From contig NZ_QFYP01000001.1 in NCBI RefSeq assembly GCF_003254505.1, positions 1,596,001 through 1,660,000 on the forward strand: a DNA stretch of 64,000 nt, in the 5' to 3' direction. The stretch is from Phenylobacterium hankyongense. GTDB lineage: Bacteria; Pseudomonadota; Alphaproteobacteria; Caulobacterales; Caulobacteraceae. Numbering within the stretch: position 1 is the first letter of the stretch; the number at the start of each line of letters is the position of its first letter. Shown here in pieces: positions 8,208 through 14,955 of this stretch. A model generated the notes under the pieces. The model searched no databases and was not told where the DNA came from. It saw only the letters and a list, made by a program, of their open reading frames with translations. Made by a program: the position numbers and the translations under genes.

Positions 8208-9065
8208 TCAATCCGATGCTACGGCGGTCGGTAGCAGATGGTACACAATCCATCGGGCGGGGCCGCGTGCCTCGCCTTTGTGTTTTAGGGTAGGTGCTTG
8301 ATGCCGTACCCGTTCACGGCCGCCCCGGGCGGACCTGTCGTATTTCTGAAGCTCAAGTATCGCGGCCACCTTCTCTGCGAAGGGACCGAGGCTCACGTCG
8401 TGCCCCATCTTGTCTCTCACGAGCATATGGCTTGGGTGGGCAAGTAGGTCGCAGAGCTGGAGTCCTGCGACGTTTTCAGGTTTCCGCCTAAATTTCAGCT
8501 TCGGCCCACGGACGGCGGAGGCAATCCGTTCAGCACTCACAAAGCGAGTTCCAGTTAATCGGACATCATCGCAAGCACGTTGAAGTCGCTCATTTGATTT
8601 TCCCATCCTGCTTTCTGGCATGATATCGCCAATAACATCCATCCGCTCCAAAAACTGGACGTACTTCTCGATCATAATTTCCATTAGGTAGTGATACGGG
8701 TGCGTCTTTTGCCAGTGTTGTTGCTTCAACATCCATTGTTTGTCTATTAGGGCGGTAATAACACTGTATTCCGCCCGCTTCATTAGGCGAAGTATAGACC
8801 TGTCAAATGGGTCGCATACTTTCTCATCGTTTAGACACTGGAAGCCGCCAGCTCGCGCTACGATATCCTTTCGGTGGAGAATGATCGGCGAATCGGGATC
8901 GTGCTTGAGCACGTTCGCCTTAATCCAATTCATGTTCGGCATGAGCTGATCGCGCGCGTGATCGATCCTCATCGCGACCCCGGTCAGGCTGAGGTATCTT
9001 TGGCTGTCCTTTTCGATGTGGGTCAGATCGTCCGTCCCCACCTCGTCAACGTAAAGGCGATACAT
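8208..9065 (-). CDS. DUF3800 domain protein
   Basis: A 285-residue protein that begins MYRLYVDEVG, the usual N-terminus of DUF3800 proteins, with acidic residues Asp7 and Glu8 on the first strand; a later aspartate (LQLCDLLAHP) is the other conserved acidic site. The family is thought to have an RNase H-like fold and is found in mobile and defence-related regions, but its biochemical role is unknown. The last ~35 residues are Arg/Gly-rich and look unlike the family, perhaps from read-through after a rearrangement. GC content is visibly lower than in the flanks. The start codon overlaps, on the opposite strand, the ATG of the small gene at 9064. The longer upstream reading frame is rejected because the domain begins at this Met. 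Confidence 0.8.
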   Translation of the reverse strand: MYRLYVDEVGTDDLTHIEKDSQRYLSLTGVAMRIDHARDQLMPNMNWIKANVLKHDPDSPIILHRKDIVARAGGFQCLNDEKVCDPFDRSILRLMKRAEYSVITALIDKQWMLKQQHWQKTHPYHYLMEIMIEKYVQFLERMDVIGDIMPESRMGKSNERLQRACDDVRLTGTRFVSAERIASAVRGPKLKFRRKPENVAGLQLCDLLAHPSHMLVRDKMGHDVSLGPFAEKVAAILELQKYDRSARGGRERVRHQAPTLKHKGEARGPARWIVYHLLPTAVASD

Positions 9066-9222
9066 GCCTGAGAACAAACCTGAGCAACCGCAGATAGACA
9101 AGTTCCGCGACCTAGCCCGCGAGCTAGAGTGCGACGAGGTTGAAGAGGCGTTTGACGAGCGGCTGAGGAAGCTGGCGCCTAAGGCTCCAAAGACCGAAGC
9201 GTCGGACAAGCCGAAACCGTGA
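9064..9222 (+). CDS. Small charged conserved protein (52 residues)
   Basis: A 52-residue, highly charged, probably helical protein with the core DKFRDLARELECDEVEEAF followed by DERLRKLA. From memory, short proteins with this FR-ARELE-D-xx-FDE pattern are common in alphaproteobacteria, especially in accessory regions, and have no known function. The ATG at 9064-9066 overlaps the divergent DUF3800 start codon (CATG shared by both). The stop TGA overlaps the GTG start of the next gene by 4 bases, implying translational coupling. Confidence 0.65.
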   Translation: MPENKPEQPQIDKFRDLARELECDEVEEAFDERLRKLAPKAPKTEASDKPKP

Positions 9223-9428
9223 GGTGGCTGTCCTTCTTTTGGCCGCCAACAGAAACGCGGCGCCGTTTGCGACGCGCTATGTGGATCATCTTTGGCTTGT
9301 TTGTCGTCACCCTGTTTCTGGCCGCTGGGCTGAACGCGCCTGAGTGGCTGAAGAGCGCGATTATTACAGGGTATCCCGTCGCATGGCTGGTGATTGCTAC
9401 CGTGATCAGCCTGCGCAATCGTACCTAG
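9219..9428 (+). CDS. Small membrane protein, unknown
   Basis: A 69-residue protein with two hydrophobic segments (about 20-40 and 47-63) and an Arg-rich stretch between residues 12 and 19 before the first helix. The start is GTG 9219, whose GTGA overlaps the stop of the 52-residue gene, so both form a two-gene unit. No family is recognised. The segment ends just before the right copy of an imperfect direct repeat and the SOS box of mmcB. Confidence 0.55.
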   Translation: MRWLSFFWPPTETRRRLRRAMWIIFGLFVVTLFLAAGLNAPEWLKSAIITGYPVAWLVIATVISLRNRT

Positions 9429-9432
9429 CGAT

Positions 9433-9452
9433 TTGCAAAGTGTATAAACGCC
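9433..9452. repeat. Imperfect direct repeat, right copy
   Basis: Twenty bases starting TTGCAAAGTGTATAA, matching 8064-8083 at 16 of 20 positions. It lies just after the stop of the 69-residue membrane protein. Confidence 0.4.
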
Positions 9453-9467
9453 AAGCTCTTGCATCCG

Positions 9468-9482
9468 GAACGAAGCCGGAAC
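9468..9482 (-). promoter_or_regulatory. LexA (SOS) box of mmcB
   Basis: GAAC-N7-GAAC on the plus strand, which is GTTC-N7-GTTC on the minus strand, the exact alphaproteobacterial LexA site. It ends one base before the mmcB ATG at 9484, so bound LexA would cover the transcription start and start codon. This leaves almost no leader and suggests a very short or leaderless mRNA. Confidence 0.85.
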
Positions 9483-9483
9483 A

Positions 9484-9954
9484 ATGTCTGAGGCGATGGA
9501 CGTCTCCGTCACCGTCGTGTCCGTCTCCCGGCCGGAGACCACCGCCAGCGTCACCCGCGGCGCGGGGCGGCTGCTGGCCGCGCTCGGCTATGCGCCGCTG
9601 ACCGAGGTGACGCTGCCCAACGGCCGGCGCGCGGACCTGATGGCGCTGGGGCCCAAGGGGCAGATCTTCATCGTCGAGGTGAAGTCGGGGGTGGAGGACT
9701 TCCGCACCGACCAGAAGTGGCACGAGTACCAGCCCTACTGCGACGCCTTCGCCTTCGCCGTGGCGCCGGAATTCCCGCGCGAGATCCTGCCGCCGGAGCC
9801 GGGGATGATCGTCGCCGACGGCTTCGGCGGCGCGGTCCTGCGCGAGGCGCCGGTCAACGCCCTGGCCGGGGCGCGGCGCAAGGCTCTGACCCTGGCCTTC
9901 GCCCGGCTCGCGGCTCTCCGCGCCGCCGGGGTCCAGGCCCAGGTCCTGGAGTAG
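9484..9954 (+). CDS. mmcB: MmcB family DNA repair protein
   Basis: A 156-residue protein of the MmcB (DUF1052) family. It carries a PD-(D/E)XK nuclease-like core: Glu41, Asp51 (RRADLMAL) and Glu65-Val-Lys67 (IVEVKSG). In Caulobacter, mmcB is a LexA-regulated gene needed for tolerance of mitomycin C crosslinks. Here the SOS box overlaps the start region, which supports the same control. The nuclease motif is seen; the activity is not proven for the family. Confidence 0.9.
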   Translation: MSEAMDVSVTVVSVSRPETTASVTRGAGRLLAALGYAPLTEVTLPNGRRADLMALGPKGQIFIVEVKSGVEDFRTDQKWHEYQPYCDAFAFAVAPEFPREILPPEPGMIVADGFGGAVLREAPVNALAGARRKALTLAFARLAALRAAGVQAQVLE

Positions 9955-9957
9955 GGG

Positions 9958-10515
9958 TTAGCGCGGGGCTCGCTTGGCGAGGATCCGCTGCAGGGTGCGC
10001 CGGTGCATGTTCAGCCGCCGCGCCGTCTCCGAGACGTTGTGGTTGCAGAGCTCGTACACGCGCTGGATGTGCTCCCAGCGGACGCGGTCGGCGCTCATCG
10101 GGTTGTCCGGCGGCGCCGGGGCGGTGTCGCCGCGGGCCAGCAGCGCCCGGGCCACGTCGTCGGCGTCGGCGGGCTTGGAGAGGTAGTCCACCGCCCCGGC
10201 CTTCACCGCCTGCACGGCGGTGGCGATGTTGCCGTAGCCGGTGAGCATGATGATCCGCGCCTCGGGCCGGGCCTCGCGGACCGCCTCCACCACCTTCAGG
10301 CCGCTGCCGTCGTCCAGGCGCATGTCGAGCACGGCGAAAGCCGGCGGACTGGCCTTTACGGCGCTCAGCGCCTCGGCGACGCTGCCGACCAGGGTCGGCT
10401 CGAACCCGCGCTGCTCCAACGCCCGCCCAAGCCGGGTGCGCAGGGGCGCATCGTCGTCGAGGACGAGCAGCGATTTGTCGGGCAGGCCGGCCACGTCGGC
10501 GGAAAGGTCAGTCAT
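9958..10515 (-). CDS. regA: RegA/PrrA/ActR-type response regulator
   Basis: A 185-residue regulator with an N-terminal receiver domain (phospho-acceptor Asp64, Thr92, Lys114), a short proline-rich linker and a C-terminal Fis-type helix-turn-helix (about 140-182, HNVSETARRLNMHRRTLQRI). This single HTH without an AAA domain is the RegA/PrrA/ActR layout, a global redox regulator of photosynthesis, respiration and nitrogen genes in alphaproteobacteria. It is encoded 81 bases downstream of the cognate kinase regB on the same strand. The stop lies 3 bases from that of convergent mmcB. Confidence 0.9.
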   Translation of the reverse strand: MTDLSADVAGLPDKSLLVLDDDAPLRTRLGRALEQRGFEPTLVGSVAEALSAVKASPPAFAVLDMRLDDGSGLKVVEAVREARPEARIIMLTGYGNIATAVQAVKAGAVDYLSKPADADDVARALLARGDTAPAPPDNPMSADRVRWEHIQRVYELCNHNVSETARRLNMHRRTLQRILAKRAPR

Positions 10516-10596
10516 TCAGCTACCTCCGGTAGAGAACTTAACTAGGACGCCTGCGGCATTCTGTCGCAGGAATTCGTAGTTCGGCAAGCCCGCAAC

Positions 10597-11997
10597 TCAG
10601 TCCGACCCCACTTCGATTCTCGACCGTGGCCATCGTGCGGCGACGATCGCACCACGCGGCCGCCCGTTCTGAAACGTCACAAGGGCCCCGGTTCGTTCCA
10701 GCAGCGTCTTGGAGATGAAGAAGCCGAGCCCCATCCCGATGTGTCCGGTGCGCGAGCCCTCGGCCCCCGGCCGGGTGGTCACATAGGGCTCCCCGAGCTT
10801 GGCCAGGATCTCCGGCGCGAAGCCCGGGCCGTCGTCGCGCACCTCCACCGAGACGGTGTCGGCGTCGAACCGCGCGCTCACCAGCACCTCGGATGCGGCG
10901 AAGTCCACGGCGTTCTCGACGAACGAGGTCATGGCATGGGTGATCTCGGGCATGCGGCGGATGTCGGGGGCCTTTACGCCCGGCGCGCCCGTGACGATGG
11001 CCTCCACCCGCACGTCCTTGGCGTCGCCGTGCGGCTCGATCACCTCCTGCACCAGCTGACGCAGCGACAGCCGCTCGTGGACCTCGTCGGAGGCGGCGGC
11101 CGGCTGGTCGGTGAGCCGGCGCAGGATGTCGCGGCAGCGCTCGGCCTGGCCCACCAGCAGCTCGGCGTCCTCCTTCACGGTCGGCGTCGGCGCCTCGCGG
11201 ACCATCTCCTTGGCGACGATGGAGATGGTGGCCAGCGGCGTGCCCAGTTCGTGCGCCGCCGCCGCGGCCAGGGCGCCCAGGGCCGAGAGCCGCTGTTCGC
11301 GCGCCAGCACCGCCTGGGTGACGTCCAGCGCCAGCGCCATCCGCGCCGACTCCTCGGCCGCCTGGCGCACATAGCCGGCGATCAGCGCGATGCCGGCCAT
11401 CACCGCCATCGCCGCGCCCACCCGGTAGCTGGGCGGCATGATGCTCTCCATGCCCGGCGCGTCGGGCAGCGGCATCGAGAAGAAGGCCAACGCCACCGCC
11501 GCCCCGCCGGCCAGGAAGCCCAGGCCGAGCACGGAGCGGGCGGGCAGGGTCGCGGCGGCCAGCGTCACCGGCGCGATCAGCAGCAGCACGAAGGGATTGG
11601 CGGTGCCGCCGGTGAGGAACACCAGGGCGGCGATCTGCACGGTGTCCAGGGCCAGCTGGCCGGTGGCCTCCAGGTCGCCGAACACCCGCTGGCCCGGTGA
11701 CGCCACCCCGGTCAGCAGGTTGATCCATGCCCCGGCGCCGATCACCGCGTAGCAGAGCGGGTAGGGCGCGTGGAAATGCAGGCCCATGCCCACCACCAGC
11801 AGCAGCAGCACCTCGCCGGCGATCACCATCCAGCGCAGGGAGACCAGGGTGCGGACCCGCAGGTGGCTGCGGCGGACCTCGCCGGGATCCCAATCGGTCT
11901 CCTCGTGGTGGCCCTCGCCTTGCGTCAGCCCGTGGCCGGTCTTATCGAGGCTCACGGGCTTCAGCGCCGCGCCGCCGGTGGTCCGCACGCTCGCCAT
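10597..11997 (-). CDS. regB: RegB/PrrB/ActS-type redox sensor histidine kinase
   Basis: A 466-residue membrane kinase with about six hydrophobic segments (50-215), then DHp and HATPase domains. The quinone-binding motif GGTANPF is at 130-136, the phospho-acceptor His249 lies in AAAHELGTPLATI, and Cys288 (ERCRDIL) matches the redox-active cysteine of RegB. The start Met at 11997 was chosen because the longer frame to 12192 crosses into the divergent SCO gene. It is 54 bases from the divergent SCO start, the known PrrB-PrrC arrangement. It should sense respiratory electron flow and control RegA. Confidence 0.9.
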   Translation of the reverse strand: MASVRTTGGAALKPVSLDKTGHGLTQGEGHHEETDWDPGEVRRSHLRVRTLVSLRWMVIAGEVLLLLVVGMGLHFHAPYPLCYAVIGAGAWINLLTGVASPGQRVFGDLEATGQLALDTVQIAALVFLTGGTANPFVLLLIAPVTLAAATLPARSVLGLGFLAGGAAVALAFFSMPLPDAPGMESIMPPSYRVGAAMAVMAGIALIAGYVRQAAEESARMALALDVTQAVLAREQRLSALGALAAAAAHELGTPLATISIVAKEMVREAPTPTVKEDAELLVGQAERCRDILRRLTDQPAAASDEVHERLSLRQLVQEVIEPHGDAKDVRVEAIVTGAPGVKAPDIRRMPEITHAMTSFVENAVDFAASEVLVSARFDADTVSVEVRDDGPGFAPEILAKLGEPYVTTRPGAEGSRTGHIGMGLGFFISKTLLERTGALVTFQNGRPRGAIVAARWPRSRIEVGSD

Positions 11998-12051
11998 GCT
12001 CAGCTCAGCGCTCCGGTCGCCCGGACGCCTGCGCCCCGGAGGAAATCGGAC

Positions 12052-12663
12052 ATGAGCCGCCGCCTGCTCGCCATCTTCGCGCTCCTGGCCGTGGCTTTCG
12101 CCATTCTCACCGGTCTGGCCATCCGTTCCGGGATCCTGGCCCCCCAGCATCAAACCGCCGCCGTGGGCGGGCCGTTCCAGCTGACGGACCAATCAGGCCG
12201 CACCGTCGACGAGCGCGCGCTGAAGGGCAAGTGGAGCGCGGTGTTCTTCGGCTTCACCTATTGCCCCGACGCCTGCCCGACGACGCTGTTCGCGCTCGGC
12301 CAGACCGAAAAGCTGCTCGGCCGCCGGGCCGGCGACTTCCAGACGGTGTTCATCTCGGTCGACCCGGCCCGCGACACGCCGACGCAGATGAAGACCTATC
12401 TGACCAACGAGGCCTTCCCGCGGCGCACCCTGGGACTGACCGGCACGCCGGCCCAGGTGGACCAGGTCGCCAAGGCCTACCACGTCTACTACCAGAAGGC
12501 CGGCGAGGGGGCCGACTACACGGTCAACCACTCGACCATCACCTATCTGATGAACCCGAAGGGCGACCTGGCCTGCCTGATCACCTACGGCCTCACCCCG
12601 CAGCAGATGGCCCAGAAGATCCAGGCCGCCATGCAGCAGGGCTCCCGCGCCCAGTCCTGCTAG
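12052..12663 (+). CDS. SCO/SenC/PrrC family copper chaperone
   Basis: A 203-residue protein with an N-terminal membrane anchor (about 5-27) and a thioredoxin-like domain outside the cytoplasm. The copper site is complete: Cys71 and Cys75 (FTYCPDACPTT) and His160 (VNHST). SCO proteins deliver copper to the CuA centre of cytochrome oxidase. The gene is divergent from regB, as senC/prrC is in Rhodobacter, where it affects redox signalling by the kinase. A GGGATCGA/TCGATCCC inverted repeat follows the stop but lacks a U-run. Confidence 0.92.
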   Translation: MSRRLLAIFALLAVAFAILTGLAIRSGILAPQHQTAAVGGPFQLTDQSGRTVDERALKGKWSAVFFGFTYCPDACPTTLFALGQTEKLLGRRAGDFQTVFISVDPARDTPTQMKTYLTNEAFPRRTLGLTGTPAQVDQVAKAYHVYYQKAGEGADYTVNHSTITYLMNPKGDLACLITYGLTPQQMAQKIQAAMQQGSRAQSC

Positions 12664-12777
12664 GGATCGAGAACGGGTTCGTCGATCCCCGGCGGCCGAA
12701 CGCCGTTCCTGTGAAGCTTGTGGACCCGATTAACGCTTCGGGTGTTATGTTGCGGCGCACAAAGGACTGAGGGCCGC

Positions 12778-14049
12778 ATGCTCTATTCCCTCTACGAGAC
12801 CGGATACTACGCGACCACGCCGCTGCGGTTCGCAGCGCGGCTGACGCGGGACTTCTGGTCCTCGCCGCTCAATCCGATGAGCGAGACCGACTTCGGGCGC
12901 CGCCTCTACGCCAACGCCGACCTGTTCGCCAACCTGACCCGCCGCTACGGCCGTCCGGCCTGGGGCTTCGACACCATCGAGGTCGACGGCCACCCGGTGC
13001 GCGTGCGGCCCACCGAGGTCTGGTCGAGCCCCTGGGGCAAGCTCACCCACTTCGCCCGCGACATGGCCGACATGCGCAAGGCCGGCCGCCGCGAGCTGGA
13101 GCCGGCGGTGCTGATCGTGGCGCCGCTGTCGGGCCACTACGCCACCCTGCTGCGCGGCACCGTGCAGGCCTTCCTGCAGGACCACGAGGTCTACATCACC
13201 GAGTGGTCCAACGCCCGCGACGTGCCGGTGATGGAAGGCCGCTTCGACTTCCACGACTACATCGACCACGTCCGCAAGATGCTGCAGCAGATGGGACCCA
13301 GGCCGCACGTGGTCGCCGTCTGCCAGCCGGGGCCGCCGGTGCTGGCCGCCGCCGCCCTGATGGCCGAGGACGGCGACGAGAGCCGCCCGGGCTCGATGAC
13401 CTTCATGGGCTCGCCGATCGACGCGCGCCTGTCGCCCACCGTCACCAACCGGCTGGCCGAGCAGAAGCCCTTCGCCTGGTTCCAGTCGAACATGATCTAC
13501 ACCGTGCCCGGGCCCTATCCGGGCATGGGCCGGCGCGTCTATCCCGGCTTCGTGCAGCTCGCCAGCTTCATGTCCATGAACCTGGAGAAGCACCAGGAGG
13601 CCCACCAGCGCTACCTGCAGCAGCTGATGGACGGCGACGGCGACAGCGCCGAAAAGCACAACGAATTCTACGACGAGTACCTCGCCGCCCTCGACCTTAC
13701 CGAGGAGTTCTACCTGCAGACCGTCGACGTGGTCTTCCAGCGCTACCTGCTGCCCAAGGGCGAGCTGGAGCATCACGGCCGGCTGGTGCGCCCGTCGCTG
13801 ATCCAGGACATCGGCCTGCTCACCGTCGAGGGCGAGAACGACGACATCTCCGGCATCGGCCAGACCCAGGCCGCCCACACCCTCTGTTCCGGCCTGCCGC
13901 CGGAGCTGAAGGAGGACTACGTGCAGCCGCACGTCGGCCACTACGGGGTGTTCAACGGCCGCCGCTTCCGCGACGAGATCTATCCGCGGGTGAGGGCGTT
14001 CATCCGCCGCACAGAAGCGGGCTTCGACAAGCAGCGAGTCGCTGCCTAG
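12778..14049 (+). CDS. phaZ: Intracellular polyhydroxyalkanoate depolymerase
   Basis: A 423-residue protein matching intracellular PHB depolymerases of the PhaZ1 type. The catalytic Cys182 sits in VVAVCQPGPP in place of the lipase serine; the later GENDDISG and HVGHYGVFNG segments supply the Asp and His of the triad. There is no signal peptide, as expected for an enzyme acting on native granules in the cytoplasm. The ATG at 12778 gives MLYSLYETGYY, the usual start; 20 upstream in-frame codons are rejected. No PHA synthase or phasin gene is in the window. Confidence 0.92.
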   Translation: MLYSLYETGYYATTPLRFAARLTRDFWSSPLNPMSETDFGRRLYANADLFANLTRRYGRPAWGFDTIEVDGHPVRVRPTEVWSSPWGKLTHFARDMADMRKAGRRELEPAVLIVAPLSGHYATLLRGTVQAFLQDHEVYITEWSNARDVPVMEGRFDFHDYIDHVRKMLQQMGPRPHVVAVCQPGPPVLAAAALMAEDGDESRPGSMTFMGSPIDARLSPTVTNRLAEQKPFAWFQSNMIYTVPGPYPGMGRRVYPGFVQLASFMSMNLEKHQEAHQRYLQQLMDGDGDSAEKHNEFYDEYLAALDLTEEFYLQTVDVVFQRYLLPKGELEHHGRLVRPSLIQDIGLLTVEGENDDISGIGQTQAAHTLCSGLPPELKEDYVQPHVGHYGVFNGRRFRDEIYPRVRAFIRRTEAGFDKQRVAA

Positions 14050-14058
14050 ATTCACCCC

Positions 14059-14799
14059 ATGAGTCCCTTCGGCCGCGCCTTCGCCGACGGCGACCGGCTG
14101 GAGGTGGCCGGCGCGGTCGTGACCCTGAGAGTCCACCGCCGCGCGCGCCGGGTCTCGCTGCGCCTGGACCGCACCCGCCGCGAGATCGTCGCCACCGCCC
14201 CGACGCCGCGCCGCCTGGCCGAGGCCGCGGCCTTCGCCCGCGAACGCGCCGCCTGGATCGCCGAGCGGCTGGCCGAACTGCCCGATAGCTCGCCAATCCA
14301 TCCCGGCATGACGCTGCAGGTGTTCGGCGAGCCGGTGCGGCTCGAGCAGGGGACCGGCCGGGCCAAGTGGCTCGCCGCCGCCGACGGCCAGCCGGCGGTG
14401 ATCTCGGCCATGGGCGAGGGCGAGGGCTACGCCCGCGCGGTGATCCTGATGATCAGGCGCCGCGCCCTGGCGGTGCTGGGCGAGCGCACGGAGGTCTACG
14501 CCGCCATGCTCGGCGCGCAGATGCCCAAGGTGACGATCATGGACGCCAAGGCCCGCTGGGGCTCCTGCCGCGCCGGGCCGCGCGGCGCGCCCGGCTCGAT
14601 CCGCTATTCCTGGCGCCTGGCGCTGGCCCCCTTCGAGGTCGCCGACTACGTCGCCGCCCACGAGTGCGCCCACCTGCTGGAGCTCAACCACGGGCCCCGG
14701 TTCTGGGCGCACGTGAACGCCCTGGTCGGCGACGAGCGCCCCCACCGCGCCTGGCTGCGCGCCGAAGGCGCCCGCCTGCACGCCTTCGGGCGGGGATAG
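14059..14799 (+). CDS. YgjP-like (DUF45) zinc metallopeptidase
   Basis: A 246-residue protein with the M48-like motif HECAHLLELNHGPRFW: His201, Glu202, His205 and the third ligand His211, as in the YgjP/WLM group. The preceding SIRYSWRLALAP segment is also typical. There is no signal sequence. It starts 9 bases after phaZ and is probably on its transcript, though a shared function is not evident. It ends 5 bases before a long palindrome that separates it from the convergent PBP gene. Confidence 0.87.
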   Translation: MSPFGRAFADGDRLEVAGAVVTLRVHRRARRVSLRLDRTRREIVATAPTPRRLAEAAAFARERAAWIAERLAELPDSSPIHPGMTLQVFGEPVRLEQGTGRAKWLAAADGQPAVISAMGEGEGYARAVILMIRRRALAVLGERTEVYAAMLGAQMPKVTIMDAKARWGSCRAGPRGAPGSIRYSWRLALAPFEVADYVAAHECAHLLELNHGPRFWAHVNALVGDERPHRAWLRAEGARLHAFGRG

Positions 14800-14804
14800 C
14801 GCTA

Positions 14805-14949
14805 GCTCCTCCCCTGCGCAGCGGGGGAGGTGGATCGCCGCGCAGCGGCGAGACGGAGGGGGCGCGCCGACGCAGGTGCGAACCCGCGCCCCCTCCACCA
14901 TCGGCTCTCCGGCCGATGGTCCCCCTCCCCCGCTGCGCAGGGGAGGAGC
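14805..14949. repeat. Long palindromic intergenic element, copy 2
   Basis: A 145-bp element with perfect 26-bp inverted arms at 14805-14830 and 14924-14949. The left arm is identical to 5586-5611. Internal inverted segments (GGAGGGGGCGCG and CGCGCCCCCTCC; ACCATCGG and CCGATGGT) give a cruciform or long hairpin. It fills the gap between two convergent genes, so it may end both transcripts. Confidence 0.85.
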
Positions 14950-14955
14950 ATTACC

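Noticed and set aside
9066..9554. N-terminal extension of the DUF3800 frame
   Set aside because: The domain starts at Met 9065 and the extension overlaps two small plus-strand genes and the SOS box.
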